The notes under the pieces were generated by a model that was given only the letters and a program-made list of their open reading frames with translations, did not search any database and was not told the DNA's origin. The position numbers and the translations under genes are program-made. A DNA stretch of 64,000 bases from Prevotella melaninogenica ATCC 25845 (lineage in GTDB: Bacteria; Bacteroidota; Bacteroidia; Bacteroidales; Bacteroidaceae), in NCBI RefSeq assembly GCF_000144405.1, contig NC_014370.1, positions 1,059,501 to 1,123,500 on the forward strand, read 5' to 3'. Each line of letters begins with the position of its first letter. The stretch's first letter is position 1. Of the stretch, positions 1 through 7,131 are shown in pieces.

Positions 1-430
1 GTTGCTTGCTGGTATCATGTCACCAAAGCAATTGGAGTTGGATCTAAACTCTTTCACAGGAAACAATGCACTGACAACACTATCGTTCCCAGACCATCAT
101 GCATTCACAACAAAGGATATTCATCGTATTAACGAGACCTTTGCTAAAATGCCTGAACCAAAATTGATTGTCACAACAGAGAAAGATAAGGCACGTCTTG
201 TTGATATTGATAAATTATCAGACGATGTAAAAGAAAACATTTATGCACTTCCTATCAAGGTAAGCTTTATGCTTGACAAGGAAGAGGTATTCAATAAAAA
301 AATAATATCCTATGTACGAAAAAATTCAAGAAACAGCATCTTGGCTAAAAGAGAGGATGACCACAAGTCCAAAGACAGCCATCATTCTGGGCACAGGCCT
401 CGGACAATTAGCTTCAGAGATAACCGATAG
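1..430 (+). CDS. lpxK: Tetraacyldisaccharide 4'-kinase, C-terminal part (5' end outside window)
   Basis: LpxK phosphorylates the 4' position of the lipid A disaccharide at the inner membrane. Only the last ~143 residues are here; the first complete codon starts at base 2, so the gene begins upstream. Seen: the FPDHHAFT motif and VTTEKDKARL, both typical of the C-terminal half of LpxK. The reading frame runs 119 bases into punA in another frame, so the basic tail (RKNSRNS... to RTISFRDNR) is encoded by DNA that also encodes the PunA N-terminus. From memory, Bacteroidales LpxK proteins often end this way, so I read the overlap as genuine rather than a frameshift. Confidence 0.9.
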   Translation, partial: LLAGIMSPKQLELDLNSFTGNNALTTLSFPDHHAFTTKDIHRINETFAKMPEPKLIVTTEKDKARLVDIDKLSDDVKENIYALPIKVSFMLDKEEVFNKKIISYVRKNSRNSILAKREDDHKSKDSHHSGHRPRTISFRDNR

Positions 431-1121
431 CTACTCATTTTCTTATCAAGATATACCAAATTTTCCAGTGTCAACAGTAGAAGGTCACGCTGGTAGCCTT
501 ATCTTTGGACGACTTGGTGGTAAGGATATCATGGCTATGAAAGGTCGCTTCCACTTCTATGAAGGATATAACATGAAGGATGTTACCTTCCCTATTCGTG
601 TAATGCACGAGTTAGGCATTGAAACATTGTTTGTTTCAAACGCTTCTGGCGGTATGAATCCATCGTTCAAGATTGGTGACCTCATGATTATTACAGATCA
701 TATTAATATGTTCCCAGAACATCCGCTACGTGGTCGTAACTTCCCTACAGGTCCTCGCTTTCCAGATATGCACGAGGCATACGACCATAAATTGGTTGAT
801 TTAGCAGACTCTATTGCTAAGGAGAAGAACATCGAAGTTCAGCATGGAGTTTACATGGGCGTACAAGGACCAACCTTTGAAACACCTGCAGAATACCGTA
901 TGTACCACAAGATGGGAGGTGATGCTGTTGGCATGAGTACCGTACCAGAGGTTATCGTTGCTCGCCATAGTGGTATTAAGGTGTTCGGCATCAGTGTAAT
1001 CACTGACCTTGGTGGCTTTGATGTTCCTGTAAAAGTTAGCCACGAAGAGGTTCAGGAAGCTGCAAACGCTGCACAGCCACGTATGACAGAGATTATGCGT
1101 GAGATGATTAAACGCTCATAA
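312..1121 (+). CDS. punA: Purine-nucleoside phosphorylase (trimeric PNP-I type)
   Basis: Cleaves purine ribonucleosides with phosphate to base and ribose-1-phosphate (purine salvage, cytoplasm). 269 residues, normal for the family. Seen: phosphate-binding GTGLG (27-31), VEGHAG (56-61), NASGGMNP (110-117), base-binding Glu in PTFETPAEY (Glu190) and GMSTVPEVIVARH (207-219). The position that is usually Asn in trimeric PNPs (human Asn243, in ..ITN..) is Asp232 here (ITDLGG), which may widen base specificity. Starts inside the end of lpxK, so the two genes are probably translationally coupled. The ATG at 312 gives the normal family N-terminus. Confidence 0.93.
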   Translation: MYEKIQETASWLKERMTTSPKTAIILGTGLGQLASEITDSYSFSYQDIPNFPVSTVEGHAGSLIFGRLGGKDIMAMKGRFHFYEGYNMKDVTFPIRVMHELGIETLFVSNASGGMNPSFKIGDLMIITDHINMFPEHPLRGRNFPTGPRFPDMHEAYDHKLVDLADSIAKEKNIEVQHGVYMGVQGPTFETPAEYRMYHKMGGDAVGMSTVPEVIVARHSGIKVFGISVITDLGGFDVPVKVSHEEVQEAANAAQPRMTEIMREMIKRS

Positions 1122-1143
1122 GGCATATAAATATAAAAAGAAA

Positions 1144-1189
1144 CTAAGGCGTTCTTTATTCTATAATTCATAGATAAAGGACGTCTTAG
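1144..1189 (+). terminator. Hairpin downstream of punA (weak terminator candidate)
   Basis: Long imperfect stem from CTAAGGCGTTCTTTATTCTA to TAGATAAAGGACGTCTTAG with a short AT loop. No clear U-tract follows, so it may be an mRNA 3'-end structure rather than an intrinsic terminator. Confidence 0.45.
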
Positions 1190-1220
1190 ACATTATATCA
1201 ATAAGCTATTAATAAAGTAA

Positions 1221-2330
1221 ATGGAAATAAAAGACCTTGGTGAATTCGGACTAATCAACCGTCTCACAAAAGACATACAACCAATCAACAACTCTACCAT
1301 TATGGGCGTGGGTGATGATGCTGCTGTTTTACACTATTCAGATAAAGAAACACTTGTTTCTTCACAGATGTTCATGGAGGGTGTACAGTTCGATTTAACT
1401 TACATAGACATGGAACATCTTGCCTACAAGGTGGCTATGATAGCTATGAGTAACATATTCGCTATGAATGGACAGCCACGGCAACTCATCGTTTCATTAG
1501 GGCTTGGAAAACGTTTCAAAGTAGAAGACCTTGATCAGTTCTATGCTGGATTGAACAAAGCTTGTGCTAAATGGAATGTAGACATTGTTGGAGGTGACAC
1601 GACTTCTTCATATACGGGACTTGCTATTAACCTCACTTGTATTGGTGAAGCTGCAAAAGATGATATCGTCTATCGTAGTGGAGCAAATGAGACCGATCTT
1701 ATCTGCGTTACCGGTGACCTTGGTTCGGCCTACATGGGCTTGCAAATTCTCGAACGTGAAAAGACTGTTTATTACCAACAAGTGCAAGAGTATAATAATA
1801 AGGTAAAGGAAGCGCAAAGCAATAAAGACGAGAAACGACTTGAAGCATTACGCCAGGAACGAGCAGCAATAGAGGATTTCCAACCAGACTTTGCAGGAAA
1901 AGAATACCTTATTGACCGCCAGTTGAAACCTGAAGCACGTGGTGCTGTACTCAGTCAACTGCGTACAGCAGGCATACATCCAACCTCTATGATTGATATT
2001 TCAGATGGATTGGCAAGTGAATTAAAACATATTTGCGAAAAAAGTCACTGCGGTTGTAGAATTTATGAAAAGAATATTCCTATCGATTATCAAACTGCAG
2101 CAACCTGCGAAGAGTTCAATATGAACCTTACAACAGCTGCTTTAAATGGTGGAGAAGACTATGAACTTCTTTTTACAGTACCTATTGGCGATCATGAGAA
2201 GATTGATAAGATGGAGAATATCAGACAGATAGGTTATATAACAAAGGAAAGCTTGGGTGCATTCCTTATTGCTCGTGATGGTAACGAGTTTGAGTTGAAG
2301 GCACAAGGTTGGCCTAAAAACGAGAAATAG
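1221..2330 (+). CDS. thiL: Thiamine-monophosphate kinase
   Basis: Phosphorylates thiamine monophosphate to thiamine diphosphate, the last step of TPP synthesis. Seen: GVGDDAA (29-35) and GGDTTSS (124-130) of the AIR-synthase-like N-terminal domain, then ISDGLA (270-275) and GGEDYELLF (310-318) in the C-terminal domain. At 369 residues it is longer than the usual ~325-345; the extra length is a charged, coiled-coil-like insert at about 184-223 rich in Q, E and K. It lies 99 bases after punA behind a hairpin, so cotranscription is uncertain. No TPP riboswitch pattern was recognised upstream. Confidence 0.93.
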   Translation: MEIKDLGEFGLINRLTKDIQPINNSTIMGVGDDAAVLHYSDKETLVSSQMFMEGVQFDLTYIDMEHLAYKVAMIAMSNIFAMNGQPRQLIVSLGLGKRFKVEDLDQFYAGLNKACAKWNVDIVGGDTTSSYTGLAINLTCIGEAAKDDIVYRSGANETDLICVTGDLGSAYMGLQILEREKTVYYQQVQEYNNKVKEAQSNKDEKRLEALRQERAAIEDFQPDFAGKEYLIDRQLKPEARGAVLSQLRTAGIHPTSMIDISDGLASELKHICEKSHCGCRIYEKNIPIDYQTAATCEEFNMNLTTAALNGGEDYELLFTVPIGDHEKIDKMENIRQIGYITKESLGAFLIARDGNEFELKAQGWPKNEK

Positions 2331-2376
2331 CCAACTTGTTAAAGGATGTAAATAGAAACATTTTTTTTTTGAAAAA

Positions 2377-2408
2377 CTTGGAGGAATAAAATAAAAGTAC
2401 TACCTTTG
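2377..2408 (+). promoter_or_regulatory. Bacteroidota-type promoter for tRNA-Phe
   Basis: CTTG at 2377-2380, 20 nt, then TACCTTTG at 2401-2408, matching the TTTG-N20-TAnnTTTG pattern. The tRNA begins 55 bases downstream. Confidence 0.75.
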
Positions 2409-2463
2409 CATCGCAATTGAGAAAACAACACAAACGTTACAAAAATTGATTGCAAATAACGAT

Positions 2464-2536
2464 GGTGCCATAGCTCAGTTGGTAGAGCAAAGGACTGAAA
2501 ATCCTTGTGTCCCCGGTTCGATTCCTGGTGGTACCA
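2464..2536 (+). tRNA. tRNA-Phe (GAA)
   Basis: Cloverleaf seen by eye: acceptor GGTGCCA / TGGTACC, D-arm GCTC...GAGC, anticodon stem AAGGA/TCCTT with loop CTGAAAA (anticodon GAA at 2497-2499), T-arm CCCGG TTCGATT CCTGG, discriminator A at 2536. The CCA end is not encoded. Confidence 0.97.
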
Positions 2537-2550
2537 CTCCTCCTTTCATC

Positions 2551-2584
2551 AGGGCGGTTCTCGCAAGAGGCCGCTCTTTTTTTT
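2551..2584 (+). terminator. Intrinsic terminator after tRNA-Phe
   Basis: Stem AGGGCGGTTCTC / GAGGCCGCTCT (with G-U pairs) around a GCAA tetraloop, followed by eight or more T residues. It separates the tRNA from the IS 28 bases downstream. Confidence 0.85.
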
Positions 2585-2627
2585 ACTCATTATAACGGGG
2601 CAGTCCTAAAACCGGGACAGTAGATAT

Positions 2628-3620
2628 TTAGTGGGGATAGGCATATATTTTGGCAAGCCTAAAAAGAAAGAAACTTTTATCTACAACTCCTCTTAAGTTA
2701 GCCCTAAATAGTTTTATTTTTGCATTGAAGGATTCGGCAGCAGCGTTTGTAGATCTGTTAATATAAAAGTTAAGTATGTCTTCGTAATGCTCGTAGAAAG
2801 TTGCAGCAATGACATTAAAGGAATGAAAGCCAGCTTCTGCGACGTTATTATACCATTTTGCCAATGATAGTCTGGCTGCATTTTTGATAGTATTCTTAGC
2901 AAAAATCATTCTTAGCGAATGTGATAAACCGTAAGCCTTCTTAATGTCAGGATATTCTCTGAACAGTATTTTGGCTCTTAGCTTCTGTTCATCAGTCCAT
3001 TTCTCTGATGATTTGAACAACAGGTACCTACTTCTTACCAGCAGTTCACTACGTGTATCTCCATTTTCAAAAGTCAGTGGTTGATACGCTATCTTTTCTA
3101 ACTTCGCATTCTCTTTCTCGTCATTTGCTTGCTGTAAAGCTGCCCAGCGATACTCTATTCTCATCTGTTGCACGGCATCACTTGCAAGTTTCTGTATATG
3201 AAAGCGATCAATCACTCGTTTAGCCTTTGGAAAACAATGCCTTACAATCTTACGCATACTATCGGATAAGTCCAAGGTGACCTCTTCTACGGCTTCCCGT
3301 TTCTTTTCATCTATCTTATCCAATACCTTGCAGACATCCAAGAATTTGGTTCCAGCAACAATGGCTACAAGACATCCTTGCTTGCCGTGTTTGTCCCTAT
3401 TAGTGATAATCGTATAGAGTTCACCATTGGACAAGGATGTCTCGTCTATTGCTATGTTCTTACCAATATTATCCTCAAAGAGAAGCCACTTCTGAGCATG
3501 AGACAACTGATCCCAAGACCTGTAACCACTTAATGTTTCCTTGTATTGTTTCTCAAAACTACGTCCATTGATATGATAGAATTCCTCAAGCGTACGGCAG
3601 GTCACTGGGGATGTCTCCAT
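2628..3620 (-). CDS. IS transposase, DDE catalytic part (ISL3-like), copy 1
   Basis: 330-residue DDE-type transposase of the ISL3-like class. Seen: IAIDETSLSNGELYTII (first acidic residue of the triad), a central region with SMRKIVRHCFPKAKRVIDRFHIQKLASDAV (second Asp, typical of ISL3 DDE domains), and a C-terminal NAAAESFNAKIKLFRANLRGV (Glu). The frame overlaps the upstream N-terminal frame by 35 bases and starts at an ATG inside it, so it may be made by reinitiation or by frameshifting. It differs from copy 2 at two residues (Phe for Ser in GTK[F/S]LD, Asn for Asp in TIK[N/D]AA). It looks intact and could be active. Confidence 0.88.
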   Translation of the reverse strand: METSPVTCRTLEEFYHINGRSFEKQYKETLSGYRSWDQLSHAQKWLLFEDNIGKNIAIDETSLSNGELYTIITNRDKHGKQGCLVAIVAGTKFLDVCKVLDKIDEKKREAVEEVTLDLSDSMRKIVRHCFPKAKRVIDRFHIQKLASDAVQQMRIEYRWAALQQANDEKENAKLEKIAYQPLTFENGDTRSELLVRSRYLLFKSSEKWTDEQKLRAKILFREYPDIKKAYGLSHSLRMIFAKNTIKNAARLSLAKWYNNVAEAGFHSFNVIAATFYEHYEDILNFYINRSTNAAAESFNAKIKLFRANLRGVVDKSFFLFRLAKIYAYPH

Positions 3621-3972
3621 ACGTTTCTTTTAAAAAAGCTCCGAACTCTTTGGAATAACGAGTGCCGGAGGCTGTAATATCTATCTGCAAGGGAAGAGAG
3701 AAACTCTTACCTGTACGAATATCTATCCAGCGACGTCGACGAAGAACCAAAATAACCTTATGGTCACGAATCGGAAAGTCCGTTACCTCGACAGCTTCCA
3801 TAAAACCTTTTGATTCAAAATGAAGATCATCGGAAAGTTCTTTCTCCATCTTCTCATCAAGATAAATACGTAACAATGAAGTATCAGACTCTATCTTAAC
3901 AATAGAGAAATAATGTAATACATCACTGGGTAAAACGAATTCGGCTAACTGATATAAATATTTTTCTTCCAT
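3586..3972 (-). CDS. IS transposase N-terminal protein, copy 1
   Basis: 128 residues forming the N-terminal, probably DNA-binding, part of the same transposase. Seen: a conserved second half (RDHKVILVLRRRRWIDIRTG, then SLPLQIDITASGTRYSKEFGAFLKETYGD) that leads straight into the catalytic frame. The first ~40 codons differ from the other copy in the window at most codons, while the remaining ~88 differ at only two synonymous sites. Translation presumably starts at the ATG a few bases after a TTTCCTTTG promoter-like element at the IS end. Confidence 0.8.
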   Translation of the reverse strand: MEEKYLYQLAEFVLPSDVLHYFSIVKIESDTSLLRIYLDEKMEKELSDDLHFESKGFMEAVEVTDFPIRDHKVILVLRRRRWIDIRTGKSFSLPLQIDITASGTRYSKEFGAFLKETYGDIPSDLPYA

Positions 3973-4106
3973 GATACAAAGGAAAGAAAAATATATTAAT
4001 TAAGAAAATTTCCCCACCTTTTTTCTACTGAGCCCCTAAAACGGGTCAGTCATAAAACCCAGTTGCAAGTCTATACTCTTAAGCACACAATTTCATAAGT
4101 ATTTAT

Positions 4107-4166
4107 TACCTTTGCATCATGAAGAATCACCAAAACGGCTCAGTAGAAATTGTCTTTATAACTTGA
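4107..4166 (+). promoter_or_regulatory. Strong promoter leading into a 15-codon relic frame
   Basis: TACCTTTG at 4107-4114 followed by ATG at 4119 and a 15-codon frame ending in TGA at 4166. The frame contains GGCTCAGTAGAAA, the same sequence as the IS terminus, so this may be the truncated 5' end of a gene cut by an older IS event. Confidence 0.45.
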
Positions 4167-4260
4167 CGTAGCCCGCTACGTCTGCACCAAAAACAAACAA
4201 GATGCTCGATAATAAAACACAATATGTTTAGGCTCTAATGAACTATTTGGGTTAAAAAGA
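4158..4260 (+). repeat. Dispersed ~100-bp intergenic repeat, family 1 (copy a)
   Basis: Begins AACTTGACGTAGCCCGCTAC, a GACGTAGC/GCTACGTC perfect 8-bp stem, then GCTCGATAA, AAACACAA, ATGTTTAGGCTCTAATGA and TTTGGGTTAA. The same order of motifs recurs in reverse at 13249-13346, and in decayed form at 11022-11113, 32165-32225 and 59050-59148. Confidence 0.8.
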
Positions 4261-4671
4261 AAAAGCGATGACCTTCACAGGTGATCGCTTTCTTTACTCA
4301 ATAGGTATTAGTCTTTTAAAGGTAAAAGATTGTTTTCAGGATAACAGTCACAAAGATATATTATTTTCGCGTCACATGCAAACTTTTAGTAGATTATTTT
4401 TTCATTATAATGATGTGTGCGAACACATGTTTTATACAAAATCTATTTTTTACGAAATAAGTCTCAAACCTCTTGTTTCATAAGGTTTTTTGTTATTTAA
4501 AAGTTCAGAAATTTAAGTTATTCCACTTGTATATTAATAGCCTTTTGTAATGCTATATGAATAGTTGTGCGTCTATACTTTATCATAACACTACCGATCC
4601 TTTTGTATAATAATTTATCCATTAAAATGCTTTTGTTATCCATAGTGTCTCCTTTATTCATAGATTATAAT

Positions 4672-4679
4672 TAACTTTG
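4672..4679 (+). promoter_or_regulatory. -7 element (TAACTTTG) for the sialate esterase gene
   Basis: TAACTTTG followed by a ~60-nt leader before the ATG at 4744; fits the Bacteroidota -7 consensus TAnnTTTG. Confidence 0.65.
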
Positions 4680-4743
4680 CAAAGAATTTATGTATAAGTT
4701 AAATATTAAGTAAAAGCAAAACCTTCCATTACTACATTTATAA

Positions 4744-6825
4744 ATGATTATGAAGAAAAGAACAATCGTGTTGTTTGGAATGCTCCTTATGGTTTTGACT
4801 GCTGTTGCTGGCGGCAAAATCAAGGTAGCATGTGTAGGAAATAGTGTGACATGGGGAATGACAATTATCGATAGAGAAAAGAATTGTTATCCAGCACAAC
4901 TACAGAAGATGTTAGGAGATAAATATGAAGTCAGAAACTTCGGACACTCTGGAACTACACTACTACAACATGGACATCGTCCCTATGTCGACCAACAAGA
5001 GTACCAAGACGCTTTGAACTTCAAAGCAGACCTTGTCATTATCCACCTTGGACTCAATGATACCGACCCACGAAACTGGCCTGAGTACAGTGAAGAATTT
5101 AATGCTGATTACATCCGTCTGATTGATAGTTTCCGTCAGGCGAATCCTAAAGCAAAGATTTGGATTTGTCTTATGACCCCTATCTTTGAGCGTCATCCAC
5201 GTTTTGAGAGTGGTACACGCGACTGGCATGCGCAGATTCAGAAACATATACGACAAGTGGCGACTGCGACACGAGTTCCACTCATTGACTTAAATACACC
5301 TCTATATAGTCGTCCCGATCTTCTTGCCGATGCTATTCACCCGAATGCTGAGGGCGCAAAGATTATTGCAGAGACGGTCTATGGAGCCTTGACAGGCAAC
5401 TATGGTGGGCTTGCCCTGTCTCCATTGTATACCGATGGTATGGTTATTCAGCGCAACAAACCTATTGTTTTCCGTGGAAAAGCAAATGCAGGTGAAACTG
5501 TTAAGGTCAACTTCAATGGGCATATGCTTTCAGCTATAACAAATGATGCAGGAAAATGGAAGATTACCTTCCCTGCTGAGAAAGCTGGCGGACCTTATAA
5601 AGCCCAAATAAGTACGAAGAAAGAAAAGCTTACTATTAAAGACATATACGTTGGTGAAGTGTGGCTTTGCTCAGGACAATCAAACATGGAGTTACCTGTA
5701 AATGCTGTACAGAGCAGGACACAAGACTTGAATGAGGCTGACAGTCAGACACACTTACATCTTTTTAATATGTCAGCTATCTACCCAACGACTGCCATAG
5801 CATGGTCTGCTAATGCTTGCGACTCTGTCAATCGTCATCAGTACCTCCATATTGGACCATGGCGTAACTGCTCTCGAGAATCTTTGGGTGGCTTCTCAGC
5901 TGTAGCTTATCACTTTGGAAAGAAGTTAGCAGACAGTTTGCAGGTCCCAGTAGGTGTCATCTGTAATGCTGTTGGTGGTACCACTACAGAGTCATGGATT
6001 GACCGCCATACGTTAGAACAACGTATGCCAGCTATTCTTCGTGATTGGTATCATGGAGATTTCGGTATGAAATGGGCACGTGAGCGAGCATTGCAAAACA
6101 TCAGCGTAAGTAAGAACCCACTGCAACGTCATCCTTATGCACCAGCCTATATGTTCGAGACAGGTATGCTTCCACTAAAAGGATATAGTATCAAGGGAAT
6201 TGTTTGGTACCAAGGTGAGTCCAATGCACATAACATGGAACTACACGAACGTCTCTTCCCGATGTTACAGAAGAGTTGGCGTAATTTCTTCCATGACCCA
6301 GAGCTACCATTTTATTTCGTACAGCTCTCCAGCCTGAATCGTCCTTCATGGCCACGTTTCCGTGATTCTCAGCGTCGTATGGCATCAAGACTACGTAATA
6401 CATGGATGGCTGTTACAACAGATGTGGGTGATTCCTTAGATGTACATTACACTAACAAAAAACCTGTCGGTGAGCGACTTGGCTTACAGGCTTTACACCA
6501 TAGTTATGACTACAACATAGAATCTGATGGCCCTATCTGTCATTCTGTATCAGCAAAAGACAATGGAATTGAATTACAGTTTATTCACGCAAAGTCACTA
6601 TCAGCTAAGGGCAGCCGCCTTATTGGCTTTGAGGTAGCAGGTGCAGATGGCATCTATTATCCAGCAGAAGCACAAATAACATCATCTAACACAATTCTTG
6701 TTAAGTCGTCTTCTGTAACACGTCCACTCTATGTTCGTTATGGATGGCAACCTTTTACACGTGCCAACCTTGTGAATGAGGTAGGATTACCATGTAGTAC
6801 ATTCCAATGGGCAGTAAAGAAATAA
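4744..6825 (+). CDS. Secreted SGNH hydrolase / sialate O-acetylesterase, two-domain
   Basis: Predicted to remove O-acetyl groups from sialic acids or other acetylated glycans outside the cytoplasm. 693 residues with a signal peptide (about 1-22). Seen in the first domain: GNSVTWG (32-38, nucleophile Ser34), HSGTT (68-72), GLND (103-106) and DAIH (196-199), the four SGNH blocks. The second domain is SASA-type: VWLCSGQSNMELP (Ser of GQSN, 311-314), GVICNAVGGTTTESWI and GIVWYQGESNA. Both catalytic sets look complete, so this is a fusion of two esterases. Its neighbour is a sulfatase, which suggests decapping of mucin-type glycans. The exact substrate is inferred. Confidence 0.88.
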   Translation: MIMKKRTIVLFGMLLMVLTAVAGGKIKVACVGNSVTWGMTIIDREKNCYPAQLQKMLGDKYEVRNFGHSGTTLLQHGHRPYVDQQEYQDALNFKADLVIIHLGLNDTDPRNWPEYSEEFNADYIRLIDSFRQANPKAKIWICLMTPIFERHPRFESGTRDWHAQIQKHIRQVATATRVPLIDLNTPLYSRPDLLADAIHPNAEGAKIIAETVYGALTGNYGGLALSPLYTDGMVIQRNKPIVFRGKANAGETVKVNFNGHMLSAITNDAGKWKITFPAEKAGGPYKAQISTKKEKLTIKDIYVGEVWLCSGQSNMELPVNAVQSRTQDLNEADSQTHLHLFNMSAIYPTTAIAWSANACDSVNRHQYLHIGPWRNCSRESLGGFSAVAYHFGKKLADSLQVPVGVICNAVGGTTTESWIDRHTLEQRMPAILRDWYHGDFGMKWARERALQNISVSKNPLQRHPYAPAYMFETGMLPLKGYSIKGIVWYQGESNAHNMELHERLFPMLQKSWRNFFHDPELPFYFVQLSSLNRPSWPRFRDSQRRMASRLRNTWMAVTTDVGDSLDVHYTNKKPVGERLGLQALHHSYDYNIESDGPICHSVSAKDNGIELQFIHAKSLSAKGSRLIGFEVAGADGIYYPAEAQITSSNTILVKSSSVTRPLYVRYGWQPFTRANLVNEVGLPCSTFQWAVKK

Positions 6826-6870
6826 AGGTGTTTATAACCATCGTTCTTTGTTTAGAAAAATGATACAATT

Positions 6871-6902
6871 AAGTCAGACTGCCCACAGTCTGACTTTTTT
6901 TT
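6871..6902 (+). terminator. Intrinsic terminator after the esterase
   Basis: AAGTCAGACTG / CAGTCTGACTT stem with a CCCA loop and eight T residues; a strong hairpin. Confidence 0.9.
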
Positions 6903-7099
6903 ATTAAGACCATTCCAGACAGAATCCTATTTACTATATTACACAAATAGATTTTCTCCCTTTATGCCCCTTGATGTATCCCTATATATTTGGTAGTTTA
7001 ACCATATCATGCATCTACTATAGGACACTCTCAATAACTTTATAGCAAAAGATTTTAAGAACTTCATCATATTTATGTGGTGATTAGCAACTTTCTTTT

Positions 7100-7107
7100 T
7101 AACTTTG
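7100..7107 (+). promoter_or_regulatory. -7 element (TAACTTTG) for the sulfatase gene
   Basis: TAACTTTG about 25 bases before the ATG at 7132. The rest of the 229-bp gap after the terminator shows nothing else recognisable. Confidence 0.6.
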
Positions 7108-7131
7108 TACTCTATCTAAAAACCCCTATCA

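Larger units (their letters stand above)
2613..4034 (-). mobile_element. ISL3/ISAon1-type insertion sequence, copy 1
   Basis: About 1,421 bp with imperfect terminal inverted repeats of ~24 bp (GGGACAGTAGA...GTGGGGA at the left, complement of GGCTCAGTAGA...GTGGGGA at the right). The flanks carry an 8-bp direct repeat CCTAAAAC (2605-2612 and 4035-4042), as expected for ISL3-like transposition; the exact tip is uncertain by one base. Two overlapping reading frames on the minus strand encode the transposase. Nearly identical to the copy at 13749-15169 except for one diverged patch near the start of the first frame. The family name is from memory of Bacteroidota annotations. Confidence 0.88.
4035..4743. 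other. Intergenic region between IS copy 1 and the esterase
   Basis: No convincing gene. It holds the IS target duplication, a tandem CGGG(G/T)CAGTC(C/A)TAAAA motif around the insertion point, a strong promoter (TACCTTTG, 4107-4114) that leads only into a 15-codon frame (4119-4166), a 13-base match to the IS terminus (GGCTCAGTAGAAA, 4137-4149), a dispersed ~100-bp repeat and the esterase promoter. A 71-codon open frame at 4268-4483 has no recognisable features. Confidence 0.6.

Noticed and set aside
312-430. Frameshift in lpxK causing an artificial overlap with punA
   Set aside because: Both frames are intact and coding-like through the overlap, and the basic LpxK tail resembles that of other Bacteroidales as I recall them.
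1122-1220. TPP riboswitch before thiL
   Set aside because: Only a simple hairpin is present; the conserved THI-box sequences are not there.
4268-4483. 71-codon open frame after IS copy 1
   Set aside because: No promoter, no recognisable features, and it lies in DNA of intergenic composition.
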